A stretch of 64,000 nucleotides of DNA from Bradyrhizobiaceae bacterium Ga0074131 (GTDB lineage: Bacteria; Pseudomonadota; Alphaproteobacteria; Rhizobiales; Xanthobacteraceae): contig LNEC01000019.1 in the NCBI GenBank assembly GCA_001464035.1, forward strand, positions 682,001 through 746,000, in the 5' to 3' direction. Below the pieces are notes generated by a model. The model was not told the origin of the DNA. It worked only from the letters and a program-made list of their open reading frames with translations, and searched no databases. Both the position numbers and the translations under genes were made by a program. This document shows, piece by piece, positions 37,419-47,610 of this stretch. Within the stretch, counting starts at the first letter, position 1, and each line of letters opens with the position of its first letter.

Positions 37419-38155
37419 TGCCCCGCTACAAACTCGTCATCGAGTATGACGGCGCCCCGTTTTGCGGCTGGCAGCTGCAGGACAACGGCGTCTCGGTGCA
37501 GGGCGCGCTGGAAGACGCGGTCAAGGCGATCTGCGGCGAGCGGGTGCGCGTGCACGGCGCCGGACGTACCGATGCCGGGGTGCATGCGCTGGGACAGGTC
37601 GCGCATTGCGACATCGCCAAACATTTCGTGCCGGGCCGCTTTCGCGACGGGCTGAACGCGCATCTGCGGCCGCATCCGATCGGCGTACTCAGTGCGGAGA
37701 TAGTCCCCGACAGCTTCGAGGCGCGGTTCTCGGCGAAGAAGCGCCATTACCTCTACCGCATCTCCAATCGCCGGGCCAACCTCGCGCTCGACATCGGCAA
37801 GGTCTGGCGGCTGCCGCGGCCGCTCGACAGCGATGCGATGCATGCGGCGGCGCAGCGGCTGGTCGGCAAGTTCGACTTCACCACCTTCCGCGATACCGAA
37901 TGCCAGGCCAAATCGCCGGAGAAGACGCTCGACCAGCTCGACGTGGTGAGAGACGGCGACGCCGTCCACATCGTGACCTCGGCGCGCTCGTTCCTGCACA
38001 GCCAGGTGCGCTCGATGGTCGGCTCGCTGGTCTGGGTCGGCGAGGGCCGCTGGAACGCCGACGACCTGCAGAAGGCGCTCGATGCCCGCAGCCGCTCCGC
38101 CTGCGGTCCCGTCGCGCCGCCGGACGGACTGTATCTGGTGCGGGTGGAGTATTAG
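37418..38155 (+). CDS. truA: tRNA pseudouridine(38-40) synthase
   Basis: [35 protein letters not shown]; starts by ATGA overlap with fmt. Confidence 0.95.
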   Translation: MPRYKLVIEYDGAPFCGWQLQDNGVSVQGALEDAVKAICGERVRVHGAGRTDAGVHALGQVAHCDIAKHFVPGRFRDGLNAHLRPHPIGVLSAEIVPDSFEARFSAKKRHYLYRISNRRANLALDIGKVWRLPRPLDSDAMHAAAQRLVGKFDFTTFRDTECQAKSPEKTLDQLDVVRDGDAVHIVTSARSFLHSQVRSMVGSLVWVGEGRWNADDLQKALDARSRSACGPVAPPDGLYLVRVEY

Positions 38156-38221
38156 GCTGACTGTCAAAACATCGTCATGGCCGGGCTTGTCCCGGCCATC
38201 CACGTCCTTCATCATCGGTCG

Positions 38222-38507
38222 ATGTCAGGCGGCTACGTTTATATTTTGGCCAGCGCTCCCAACGGCATTTTGTACGTCGGGGTGACGAGCGATCTCGTCC
38301 GTAGAATCTACCAACACCGGAACGGGTTGATCGAAGGGCTTACGAAGAAGTATTCCGTGAAACGCCTGGTCTACTTCGAGCGTTACGAGAACATTCAGAC
38401 GGCTATCCAACGAACACAACATCAAACACTGGTCGCGGAAATGGAAAGTGCGATTGATTCTGGCGAACAATCCGGATTGGAATGATCTGTACGATTCAAT
38501 TACCTAA
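38222..38507 (+). pseudogene. GIY-YIG nuclease superfamily protein, apparently frameshifted
   Basis: MSGGYVYILASAPNGILYVGVTSDLVRRIYQHRNG...; expected C-terminus (HNIKHWSRKWKVRLILANNPDWNDLYDSIT*) continues in another frame from about 38403-38414. Confidence 0.7.
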
Positions 38508-38572
38508 TCGCACCGAAAAGCGGCCGCTATTTTCCATCTGCTTCGAACTACCTGGAGATCATCCACCCTTCG

Positions 38573-38662
38573 TCATGGCCGGGCATCGACCCGGCCATCC
38601 ACGTCTTTCTTGCTTGTTGCGGTCAAGAACGTGGATGGCCGGGACGGGCCCGGCCATGACGG
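38573..38662. repeat. Intergenic palindromic repeat (CATGGCCGGGC..ACCCGGCCATCCACG / CGTGGATGGCCGGG..GGCCATGACG)
   Basis: Long inverted arms; half copy at about 38173-38207. Confidence 0.75.
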
Positions 38663-38693
38663 CGGAGGGTGTGTGGGCGCCGGCAATCCCCCT

Positions 38694-39848
38694 TCACCCA
38701 AAATACCGGTCCAGCACGCCGCGATAGATCCTCGTCAGCTTCTCGAGATCGGCCACCGGCGTGCGCTCGTCGACCTGGTGCATGGTCTGGCCGACCAGGC
38801 CGAACTCGATCACCGGGCAATAGCTGGAGATAAAGCGTGCATCCGAGGTGCCGCCGGAAGTGGAGAGTTCCGGCTTGCGGCCGGTGACCTCTTCGATCGC
38901 GGCGACCGCGAGATCGGTGAAAGGGCCGGGCTTGGTCACGAACACATTGGAATTCGACGGCTCCCACACGATCCGCGCGCGGATCCGGTTGCCGCAGGCT
39001 CTTTCCAGGCGCTGCTCCACCAGTTGCCGCAGCGTCGCTTGGGTGTGGAGATCGTTGAAGCGGATGTTGAATTTCGCCCGCGCCTGGCCGGGGATCACGT
39101 TGCCGGCCTTGTTGCCGACATCGACCGAGGTGAATTCGAGGTTGGAGGCCTGGAACTGGGCGCTGCCGTGGTCGAGCGGCTCGTCGCCGAGCGCCACGAT
39201 CAATCGCGAGATATCAGGCACCGGATTCGCCGCGCGATGCGGATAGGCGACGTGGCCCTGGATGCCATCGACGTACAGCATGCCGTGCAGGGAGCCGCGG
39301 CGGCCGATCTTGATGCAGTCGCCGAGCACCTCGACATTAGAGGGTTCGCCGAGCACGCAGTGGTCGAATTTCTCGCCGCGAACTGCTGCCCATTGCAGCA
39401 GCTTGATGGTGCCGTTGACGGAGATGTCTTCCTCGTCGCCGGTGATCAGGAACGAAATCGATCCCTTTGGTCTTCCGTCGTGGGCGGCGAGATAGTCCAG
39501 CACGGCGGCGACGCTGCAGGCGATGCCGCCCTTCATGTCGACGGCGCCGCGCCCGTACAGAAAGCCGTCCTTGACGTCGCCCGAGAAGGCGCCATGGCTC
39601 CAGGCGCTCTCGTCGCCCGGCGGCACCACGTCGGTATGGCCGGCAAAGGTGATGTGCGGAGGACGGTTACCGATGCGGGCGTAGAGATTGTCGATGTCGG
39701 CGGTGCCGGGCTCGCCGAAGGTGACGCGATGCACCTCGAAGCCGGCGGCGTTCAGAATGGTTTCGAGCACGCCGAGCGCGCCGGCGTCATCAGGGGTTAC
39801 CGAGGGGCAGCGCAAGAGATCGCGGGCGATGGAGAGGGCATCGGTCAT
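38694..39848 (-). CDS. dapE: Succinyl-diaminopimelate desuccinylase
   Basis: [56 protein letters not shown]. Confidence 0.94.
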   Translation of the reverse strand: MTDALSIARDLLRCPSVTPDDAGALGVLETILNAAGFEVHRVTFGEPGTADIDNLYARIGNRPPHITFAGHTDVVPPGDESAWSHGAFSGDVKDGFLYGRGAVDMKGGIACSVAAVLDYLAAHDGRPKGSISFLITGDEEDISVNGTIKLLQWAAVRGEKFDHCVLGEPSNVEVLGDCIKIGRRGSLHGMLYVDGIQGHVAYPHRAANPVPDISRLIVALGDEPLDHGSAQFQASNLEFTSVDVGNKAGNVIPGQARAKFNIRFNDLHTQATLRQLVEQRLERACGNRIRARIVWEPSNSNVFVTKPGPFTDLAVAAIEEVTGRKPELSTSGGTSDARFISSYCPVIEFGLVGQTMHQVDERTPVADLEKLTRIYRGVLDRYFG

Positions 39849-39851
39849 GCC

Positions 39852-40697
39852 CTAGTCCCGCAACAGCTCGTTGATGCTGGTCTTGGCGCGGGTGCGCTCG
39901 TCGACCCGCTTGACGATCACGGCGCAGGCGGTGGACGGGCCGGGCTGGCCGTTCTTGAGCGGCCGGGCCGGCAGGTTGCCGGGCACCACGACCGCGTATT
40001 CCGGCACTTCGCCGATGAACGTCTCGCCGGTGTCGCGGTCGACGATCTTGGTGGAGGCGCCGAGGAACACGCCCATCGACAGGACCGCGCCCTTGCGCAC
40101 GATCACGCCTTCGGCGACTTCGGAGCGCGCGCCGATGAAGCAATCATCCTCGATGATGACAGGTTCGGCCTGCAGCGGCTCCAGCACACCCCCGATGCCG
40201 ACGCCGCCGGAAATGTGCACCCGCTTGCCGATCTGCGCGCAGGAGCCGACCGTCGACCAGGTGTCGATCATGGTGCTCTCATCGACATAGGCGCCGAGAT
40301 TGACGAAGGACGGCATCAGCACGACGTTCCTGGCGATGAAGGCCGAACGGCGGACGATGGCGCCGGGCACCGCGCGAAAGCCGGCGTCGCGAAACCGGTT
40401 CTCGCCCCAGCCGTCGAATTTCGACGGCACCTTGTCCCACCACGAGGCCTGGCCCGGGCCGCCGGCAATCGCGCGCATGTCGTTGAGGCGGAACGACAGC
40501 AGCACCGCCTTCTTCAGCCACTGATTGACCTTCCACTTGCCGCTGGCCTCGCGCTCGGCGACGCGGGCCTCGCCCTTGTCGAGCAGTTCGAGCGCGGAAT
40601 CGACGGCATCGCGGACCTCGCCCCTGGTCGCGGTCGAGACGGTGTCGCGGGCATCGAACGCTGAATTGACGGTGGATTCAAGGGAGGCGAGAGACAT
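39852..40697 (-). CDS. dapD: 2,3,4,5-tetrahydropyridine-2,6-dicarboxylate N-succinyltransferase
   Basis: [23 protein letters not shown], hexapeptide repeat region [43 protein letters not shown]. Confidence 0.95.
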   Translation of the reverse strand: MSLASLESTVNSAFDARDTVSTATRGEVRDAVDSALELLDKGEARVAEREASGKWKVNQWLKKAVLLSFRLNDMRAIAGGPGQASWWDKVPSKFDGWGENRFRDAGFRAVPGAIVRRSAFIARNVVLMPSFVNLGAYVDESTMIDTWSTVGSCAQIGKRVHISGGVGIGGVLEPLQAEPVIIEDDCFIGARSEVAEGVIVRKGAVLSMGVFLGASTKIVDRDTGETFIGEVPEYAVVVPGNLPARPLKNGQPGPSTACAVIVKRVDERTRAKTSINELLRD

Positions 40698-40811
40698 CGA
40701 GATTTCCTTGCGGCGCCTGGGATTGGCTGATGGCGATTTGAGAAGCTTTTGTCGGGATTCGGGAACGGAGAGTCAAGAACGCACCCTCGTCAAGCCCGGG
40801 CTAGGCGGCCG

Positions 40812-41516
40812 TCAGCGTTCGGGGCTGCCGACCTTCTCCAGAAATCCCGTCAGATCATCCGTGACATGATCGACATGGGTGGCTTCGCGGCCTTCCAGTT
40901 CCCAGTCCTCGCGCACCACTTCCTGTGAGCCGTCGGGCACCACCAGCACGGTGGTCATGCCGAGCTGGTGCGGCACCACGAGGTTGCGCGCGAGATCCTC
41001 GAACATCGCCGAGCTGGCGGGATTCACGCCGTGATCCCGGAGGAATTTCTGGTAGGTCTGCGGCGCCGGCTTCGGCTCCAGTTCGGCGGCGATGATGTCG
41101 AACACTGCCTCGAAGTGGTCACCGATACCGAGCCGCCCCAGAACCGCGGCGGCGTGGTCGGTGGAGCCGTTGGTCAGGATCAGCTTGCGTCCGGGAAGCC
41201 TGGCGATCGCCGCACCCATTGTGGGGTTGGGTTCGAGCGGCGAATGATCGATCTGGTGCACATAGGCGAGATAGTCGTCGGCGCGCACCCCGTGCTCGGT
41301 CATCATGCCGCGCATGGTGGTGCCGTAGCGGCGGTAATAGTCCTTCTGGATCGCGCGCGCTTGCTCAGGCGTAACTTTCAGCCAGGCGCTGACGAATTGG
41401 CCGATCCGCGCATCGACCTGCTGCCACAGGTTGACGTGATGGGGGTACAGCGTGTTGTCGAGATCGAACACCCAGGTGTCGATGCCGGTGAACAGGCGCG
41501 GTGGTGTCTGCATCAT
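40812..41516 (-). CDS. HAD-superfamily pyrimidine 5'-nucleotidase
   Basis: TWVFDLDNTLYPHHVNLWQQVDARI; LTNGSTDHAAAVLGRLGI; MFEDLARNL. Confidence 0.9.
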   Translation of the reverse strand: MMQTPPRLFTGIDTWVFDLDNTLYPHHVNLWQQVDARIGQFVSAWLKVTPEQARAIQKDYYRRYGTTMRGMMTEHGVRADDYLAYVHQIDHSPLEPNPTMGAAIARLPGRKLILTNGSTDHAAAVLGRLGIGDHFEAVFDIIAAELEPKPAPQTYQKFLRDHGVNPASSAMFEDLARNLVVPHQLGMTTVLVVPDGSQEVVREDWELEGREATHVDHVTDDLTGFLEKVGSPER

Positions 41517-41525
41517 ATTCTCTCG

Positions 41526-41625
41526 CTGTCATGCCCGCGAAGGCGGGCATCCCGTACGCCGTGGCGTTCGGAAAAGCCACTGGCGTCACGGAATACTGGA
41601 TCAACGGCCTTCGCGGGTGATGACG
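41526..41625. repeat. Intergenic palindromic repeat (TGTCATGCCCGCGAAGGCGGGCAT...GCCTTCGCGGGTGATGACGG)
   Basis: Inverted arms; same family as 18950-19044. Confidence 0.78.
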
Positions 41626-41649
41626 GATGAGGGAGTGGGGCGAGGTATT

Positions 41650-42717
41650 TCATGGCATCGCGAAGCGCAGCGTCTTGCCGCCGCTGCTCATGTCGACGGC
41701 GGTAAAACCTGTTGCGGTGAGGCCGCGGTTGCCGCAGTCGTTCTGGTCGTTGATCTCGAACTTGCTTTCGCGGGTGCAGAGCTGCGTGGTGCCGCCCCAG
41801 TTCAGCGCCTTGTCCCTGTATTTCAACGCGCGGTTTTCCGCGTCGACCGCCTCGGCGAAACTGAATATCTGTTTGAGCTGGCCGGTAACGTCGGGATGCA
41901 GGCATTTGCCGGGATCGATCCGGTACCAGCCGCGGCTGATCACGGTCTTGCCGTCGTCCGTGCCGACCGCGGCCATGATCTTGTGCGGCGTGTCGTTGCA
42001 CCAGGTCAGCCCGGTGGAAGACGGAGATTGCACCGCGTCGATCATGGTGGCGAAGAATTTCGGCGACTGCACCACCTCGGCGGCGAGCCCCCGGCTTTTC
42101 AGGAATGCCGCCAGTGCTGCCTGCGTCTTCGGGCCGTCGACGCCGTCGATCGGCGCCGCATCATAGCCCGCGATCACCAGCAGGCGCTGAATGGCGGCGA
42201 GCCGCGCCTGTTCGTCGTCATATTCGCTGCCTTCGGCCAGATACGCCACCAGATGGCCGTCGTCTGTCTTCGTCGGATTGATCTGGGTGAACGGCGCTGG
42301 GGTCTGGCCGGCGCGGCATTGGCGGGCTGCGGCGATGACAAAATTATCCGGCGCGATGCAGAGCGTATCGTTGCCGCTCTGCGGCACCGGCGATGAGCCG
42401 TAGACGCCAAGCGCGCGGGCATTGAGCAGGATGCGATCGGCGGTCAGCGTGCCCTGCACGACGACGCGGCACGCCGCCGGATCGATCCGGAACCAGCCGC
42501 GTGTCGCGGTGGCGGCCTTGTCGTCGATGCCGATCGCGACCTCGACCACATAGCTCATGCGGTTGCAGAGTTTCAGGTCGGCATAGGCGGGCGCCGACGA
42601 AGCGAGGAACGAGATCGTCGCGGCCGGCAGCGCATAGGCCGTGCGCACCCAATATCGCCGCACCGCTGCGCGGCAACGGCGCGTCCATCGAGGGAGCGGG
42701 GCGAGCGTCGGGGTCAC
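41650..42717 (-). CDS. Exported protein with two DUF1036-type domains
   Basis: Two repeats: [29 protein letters not shown] and [31 protein letters not shown] start overlaps the argB stop. Confidence 0.78.
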   Translation of the reverse strand: MTPTLAPLPRWTRRCRAAVRRYWVRTAYALPAATISFLASSAPAYADLKLCNRMSYVVEVAIGIDDKAATATRGWFRIDPAACRVVVQGTLTADRILLNARALGVYGSSPVPQSGNDTLCIAPDNFVIAAARQCRAGQTPAPFTQINPTKTDDGHLVAYLAEGSEYDDEQARLAAIQRLLVIAGYDAAPIDGVDGPKTQAALAAFLKSRGLAAEVVQSPKFFATMIDAVQSPSSTGLTWCNDTPHKIMAAVGTDDGKTVISRGWYRIDPGKCLHPDVTGQLKQIFSFAEAVDAENRALKYRDKALNWGGTTQLCTRESKFEINDQNDCGNRGLTATGFTAVDMSSGGKTLRFAMP

Positions 42718-43585
42718 TTGTGGATCAGTGTGCCGGTGCCCTGGTTGGTGAACAGTTCGAGCAGCACGGCGTGCTGGGTCTTGCCGTCGATGATGACGAC
42801 GCCCTCGACGCCCTGCTCGAGCGCGTAGATGCAGGTTTCGACCTTCGGGATCATGCCGCCGGAAATGGTGCCGTCGGCGATCAGCTTGCGCGCGTCCTTG
42901 ACCGACAGTTGCGGAATCAGCTTCTTTGACTTGTCGAGCACGCCGGGTACGTCGGTCAGCAGCAGCAGCCGCTTGGCCTTGAGCGCGCCCGCGACCGCGC
43001 CGGCGAACGTGTCGGCGTTGACGTTGAAGGTCTGTCCGGTGGCCGAGGTCGCCAGCGGCGCCAGCACCGGGATCAGCTCGTGGCCGATCAGCTGGTTCAA
43101 CAGCGTCAGGTCGACCTTCTCGGGCTCGCCGACGAAGCCGAGATCGACCACCTTTTCGATGTTCGAATCCGGATCGACCATGGTGCGCGTCGCCTTCGAC
43201 GCCGTCACCATGTTGCCGTCCTTGCCGCACAGGCCGACCGCCTTGCCGCCGGCCTCGTTGATGTAACCGACCAGTTGCTTGTTGATCGAACCGGCCAGCA
43301 CCATTTCGACGATCTCGATGGTGGCGGCATCGGTGATGCGCAGTCCCGCGGCGAATTCGGACTGAATGCCGAGCCGCTTCAGCATGGTGGCGATCTGCGG
43401 TCCGCCGCCATGCACCACCACCGGATTGATGGCGGTCTGTTCCAGGAGAACGATGTCGCGGGCGAACGCCTTGGCGGTTTCCTCGGCGCCCATGGCGTTT
43501 CCTCGTCATACCGCTGCATGTGCGGCAGCGCCTCGGACAGGATACGGGCCTGATCGAGCGGACTGATATACGGCGCGTCGGTCAT
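42714..43585 (-). pseudogene. argB: Acetylglutamate kinase, apparently disrupted by about 25 nt deletion/frameshift near the N-terminus
   Basis: [30 protein letters not shown] in one frame, then [34 protein letters not shown]... in another. The intervening V-V-I-K-Y-G-G-H-A stretch is missing. Confidence 0.8.
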
Positions 43586-43700
43586 GAAACAGGTCTCGTC
43601 GGACAAGGTTGGGCGGGTTCTTATCTGATTGGCGGGCAGGGTGCAAAGCAGCTGTCGCCTGCTTTCTTGCCCTCTCCCGCAAGGGGAGCAGGGAAGGAAG

Positions 43701-44075
43701 TCATCCCCGCTTCGGCCATGCCGCCGCCACCGCCAGCAGAAGCCAGCTCGCGATCAGCAGCGCGCCACCCGCCGGCGCCGCCATCGGGAACAGCCCGTGA
43801 CCGGCATACTGCCGCAGCGTCAGGTCGCCGGCGAACAGGGCGGTGGCGACGACGAAGCCGCCGGCGGCCGCTGTGCCGATTCGCAGATGGACCACGCCGC
43901 GCTCCGCCAGCCCTACCGTGCCGAGCACCGCGATGGCGTGAAACAGCAGCATCGATGACGCCGACGCCAGCCGTGCCGCATCCGGCTGGTGCGCGGCCGC
44001 CGCCGCCAGGATCACGCCGTCGGCGCCCATCACTCCTGCCAGTACGATCAGGATGCGGAACAGGCGCGCACGCAT
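43701..44075 (-). CDS. DUF423-type membrane protein
   Basis: [30 protein letters not shown]...[17 protein letters not shown]; four TM helices. Confidence 0.7.
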   Translation of the reverse strand: MRARLFRILIVLAGVMGADGVILAAAAAHQPDAARLASASSMLLFHAIAVLGTVGLAERGVVHLRIGTAAAGGFVVATALFAGDLTLRQYAGHGLFPMAAPAGGALLIASWLLLAVAAAWPKRG

Positions 44076-44725
44076 CAGCTTCGCTCGCCGAGCAGCCGCA
44101 CCATGGCTGCGCGCAATTCGGCCATTCCGGCGCCGGTGCGCGAGGATGTCACCACAATTTCCGGGAAGGCGGCGGGATGCTTGGCCAGCGCGGCCTTGAG
44201 GTCGGCGACGCGCTGCTCGAGTTCGGGGGCCTTTACCTGGTCGGCCTTGGTGAGCACGACCTGATAACTGACCGCGGACTTGTCGAGCGTCTTCAGCACG
44301 TCGAGATCGACCTCCTTGAGCCCGTGCCGGGCGTCGATCAACACGTAGACCCGCGCCAGACTGGCGCGGCCCTGCAGGAATTGGTGGATCAGCGCCGTCC
44401 ATGACGCGACTTTCGCCTTCGGCGCGGAGGCGTAGCCGTAGCCGGGCATGTCGACCAGCCGGAAGCCGGCATCGTCGGGGCCCTCGAAGAAGATCAATTC
44501 CTGGGTGCGGCCGGGCGTATGCGATGTGCGCGCCAGCGCGTTGCGCCCGGTCAGCGCGTTGATCAGGCTGGACTTGCCGACATTGGAGCGGCCGGCGAAG
44601 GCAACTTCGACGCCCGCCATCGGCGGCAGCGTTTCGATCGAGGGCGAGGCCCAGATGAACTGCCAGTCGCCGGCGAACAGCTTTCTGCCCTGTTCGACCA
44701 AGTCAGCATCGGCATCCGTGGTCAT
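44075..44725 (-). CDS. engB: Ribosome biogenesis GTPase EngB/YsxC
   Basis: EVAFAGRSNVGKSSLINALTGR, LVDMPGYGYA, VLTKADQVK. Confidence 0.95.
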   Translation of the reverse strand: MTTDADADLVEQGRKLFAGDWQFIWASPSIETLPPMAGVEVAFAGRSNVGKSSLINALTGRNALARTSHTPGRTQELIFFEGPDDAGFRLVDMPGYGYASAPKAKVASWTALIHQFLQGRASLARVYVLIDARHGLKEVDLDVLKTLDKSAVSYQVVLTKADQVKAPELEQRVADLKAALAKHPAAFPEIVVTSSRTGAGMAELRAAMVRLLGERS

Positions 44726-44827
44726 GCGAAGGGCTTCCGTTGGAGGCGCGCGATGCGCCGCAGCCGACATCGCGAGCCAACAGGTCGGCGCGAGGCGCCG
44801 CCCGATGGCTCGCCAAGACGAGTAAAA

Positions 44828-46690
44828 TCAGGTCTTCGATTCGGCCTTCTTCGAAACGAACACGGCCTTGAGATTGTCCATCAGTTCCACCTTCACGCCG
44901 TTCTTGCGCATGATGTAGCTCTGCTGCAGCACCGAAAGCAGGTTGTTCCAGGCCCAGTAGATCACCAGACCCGCCGGGAACGAGGCCAGCATGAAGGTGA
45001 AGATCAGCGGCATCCAGTCGAAGATCATCTTCTGGGTTGGATCCGGCGGCGTCGGATTGAGCTTCATCTGGAACCACATCGTGATGCCCATGATGATGGG
45101 CCAGACGCCCAGCATCAGATACGGGCCGATATTCGGTCCGAGCGCCATCGGATCCCACGGCAGCAGTCCGAACAGGTTGAATATCGTGGTCGGATCGGGC
45201 GCCGAGAGGTCCTTGATCCAGCCGTAAAACGGCGCGTGACGCATCTCGATGGTGACGAACAGCACCTTGTAGAGCGCGAAGAACACGGGGATCTGCAACA
45301 GGACGGGAAGACAACCGGCGACCGGGTTGATCTTCTCCTTCTTGTAGATCGCCATCATCTCCTGCTGCTGCTTCACCTTGTCGTCGGGAAATCGCTCCTT
45401 CAGCGCGGCCAGCTGCGGCTGTACCGATTTCATCTTCGCCATCGACGCGTAGGACTTGTTGGCAAGCGGGAAGAAGATGAGCTTGATGAGCACCGTCACC
45501 AGCAGGATCGAAACGCCGAAATTGCCGACCAGGCGGAAGAAGAAGTCGAGCGCCACGAACATCGGCTTGGTGAGGAAATGGAACCAGCCCCAGTCGATCA
45601 GCAGGTCGAAGTGGTTGAGGCCGAGCTGCTTGTTGTAGCCGTCGAGACCGGCGAACGGAAAATTGATGCCGACCACACCGGCTTCCTTGGCGCCGGCGAA
45701 CAGCCGCGCATTGGAGGAGCCGGTGCCGCCGATCGCGATGGTCTGCGGATCCTGCAGATAGTCGGTCTGGTAGGTGCGGGTGCCTGCCACCAGGTTGGAC
45801 GAGAACCGCGCCTGCAGCTGCGCCGTGGTGTCCGGCAGCAGCGCGGAGGCCCAGTACTTGTCGGTGATGCCGAGCCAGCCGTTGGTGACCTTGAAGGTCT
45901 TCACCTTGTCTTCGTCGATCTTCGAGTAGCTGTATTCCTGCAGGCCCTGGTCGCCGAGATAACCGATCAGGCCTTCATGCAGGATGTAGAAGCCCTCGAC
46001 CTTCGGGGTGCCGTGACGCGAAATCAGCGCGAATGGATAGAGCGTGACCGGCGCATTTCCGATATTGGTGACGTCGTCCTTGACGGTGAAGAGATAACGC
46101 TCGTCGACCGCGATGGTGCGGCGGAAGACGAGGCCGTCGCCATTGTCGTATTTCAGGGTCACGGGGCTGCTCGGTGTAAGGCTGCCCGAGCCCTCCTGCT
46201 GCCAAACCGTGTTCTGGTCGGGAAGCCGCACGGTTGAGCCTGCGGCGGCGACCCAGCCGAATTCAGCATAATAGGGCGTCGGCGAGCCCGACGGCGAGAA
46301 CAGCACGATGGCAGGCGATTTGGGATCGACGGTGGTGCGGAACTGCACCAGCGCCAGATCGTCGATCCGCGCGCCCTTCAGTGAAATGCTGCCGCTGACC
46401 CGCGGGGTTTCGATCTTGATGCGCGGCGTCGCTGCTATCGCGACCTCGCGGTTGACCACTACTGGCGTCGAGGCGGGTTGAGCAGCCCCTGGCGCGGTGG
46501 GCGCGGGCGGCGCGCCGGCGGTCTGCGGGGTAGCGGGACTGCCGGGCTGCGGCGCTGGCTTCGCCAGTTCGCTCTGAGCCTGCTGCGCGCGCTGCTTTTC
46601 CATCTGCGGAATGTTGAAGAAATATTGCCAGCCGATCAGCACGAGGCCGGACAGAATGACGGCGAGGATGGTGTTGCGGTTATCGGTCAT
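44828..46690 (-). CDS. yidC: Membrane protein insertase YidC
   Basis: MTDNRNTILAVILSGLVLIGWQYFF; NFGVSILLVTVLIKLIFFPLANKSYASMAKMK. Confidence 0.96.
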   Translation of the reverse strand: MTDNRNTILAVILSGLVLIGWQYFFNIPQMEKQRAQQAQSELAKPAPQPGSPATPQTAGAPPAPTAPGAAQPASTPVVVNREVAIAATPRIKIETPRVSGSISLKGARIDDLALVQFRTTVDPKSPAIVLFSPSGSPTPYYAEFGWVAAAGSTVRLPDQNTVWQQEGSGSLTPSSPVTLKYDNGDGLVFRRTIAVDERYLFTVKDDVTNIGNAPVTLYPFALISRHGTPKVEGFYILHEGLIGYLGDQGLQEYSYSKIDEDKVKTFKVTNGWLGITDKYWASALLPDTTAQLQARFSSNLVAGTRTYQTDYLQDPQTIAIGGTGSSNARLFAGAKEAGVVGINFPFAGLDGYNKQLGLNHFDLLIDWGWFHFLTKPMFVALDFFFRLVGNFGVSILLVTVLIKLIFFPLANKSYASMAKMKSVQPQLAALKERFPDDKVKQQQEMMAIYKKEKINPVAGCLPVLLQIPVFFALYKVLFVTIEMRHAPFYGWIKDLSAPDPTTIFNLFGLLPWDPMALGPNIGPYLMLGVWPIIMGITMWFQMKLNPTPPDPTQKMIFDWMPLIFTFMLASFPAGLVIYWAWNNLLSVLQQSYIMRKNGVKVELMDNLKAVFVSKKAESKT

Positions 46691-46708
46691 CGTTCAAGGT
46701 CTCGTCAT

Positions 46709-47143
46709 TCAATTCGGTTTGCGGCTGGCGCGAGAGTCTTTTGACGCGGTTTCCTGAGGCGAACCGGTGTCCACTTCGCTTGGAGACGCCTTGGACGGCT
46801 TCATCACGTGGTCCTTGGGCTGCCGCTCGAGGCGATCGAGCGCCGAACGGAGATCGTCGAGCATGGTGGCAAAGTCGCGGTACAGTGCGGTACGACGGCC
46901 GACTAGCACATAATCGCTGTGCGGTCGCATGGATATGACGTCCAGCCGCTTCACCAATTCGCGGAGCCTGCGCCGGATGCGATTGCGCTCGGTGGCCGTG
47001 CCGTTCTTCTTGGTAACGGTGAAGCCGATCCGGATCGGGCCGTCATCGTCGCGGCGACGGCCTTGCAGCACGAAGCCAGCGCTGTTGGCCCGCTGGCCGT
47101 TGGCAACGGCGAGGAAGTCCGCCCGCTGCCTTAGCCGATCCAT
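46709..47143 (-). CDS. rnpA: Ribonuclease P protein component
   Basis: LRQRADFLAVANG, ERNRIRRRLRELVK; next to rpmH. Confidence 0.93.
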   Translation of the reverse strand: MDRLRQRADFLAVANGQRANSAGFVLQGRRRDDDGPIRIGFTVTKKNGTATERNRIRRRLRELVKRLDVISMRPHSDYVLVGRRTALYRDFATMLDDLRSALDRLERQPKDHVMKPSKASPSEVDTGSPQETASKDSRASRKPN

Positions 47144-47167
47144 GATGAAATCCCCGGGGAGCCCGGC

Positions 47168-47302
47168 TCAGGCGCTCAGGCGCTTACGGCCGCGCGCGCG
47201 GCGCGCAGCGAGAACTTTGCGGCCGCCGACCGTGGCAAGGCGGGCGCGGAAGCCGTGGCGGCGCTTGCGCACCAGTTTGCTGGGTTGATAAGTCCGCTTC
47301 AC
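47168..47302 (-). CDS. rpmH: 50S ribosomal protein L34
   Basis: Hand translation from [47 protein letters not shown]. Confidence 0.95.
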
Positions 47303-47610
47303 GGGTCGTTCTCCGCTGACCGGGCAATTTGCCTGATGAATGAGGTAAGTCCGGTGATGCTGACCGGCCCGAAACGGGCCGCTTCCGGCCCGATTGAGCC
47401 GCCCCGGTCGGACCGGGCCATCGCGGACAGTTGCCGCGGCTTATACGGGAGCGACCCGTTTTCGTCAATGTTGCGGGACGCCGCATTCGCGGTTCGTCGA
47501 ATCGACGCAACTGGCGCGAATATATCTGTTTTCGCGGGGTTTTTGCCTGTAGTGGCACGGCCGCATCAGATCCGGAACGGTCCGACATTAGCGATCCGTA
47601 ATTTGACCTG

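Noticed and set aside
38610-40664. 684-aa plus-strand ORF antisense to dapE/dapD
   Set aside because: High-GC shadow ORF; His/Arg/Gly/Asp-rich translation without domains, opposite two clear enzymes.
41650-43509. 619-aa minus-strand ORF treated as one fusion protein
   Set aside because: Its N-terminal half is argB read out of frame; only the part from the GTG at 42717 is DUF1036-like.
44519-46237. 572-aa plus-strand ORF antisense to engB/yidC
   Set aside because: Shadow ORF of low-complexity composition.
46709-47302. Replication origin next to rpmH-rnpA
   Set aside because: No dnaA, DnaA-box cluster or AT-rich unwinding region was seen; this gene order alone does not indicate oriC in alphaproteobacteria.
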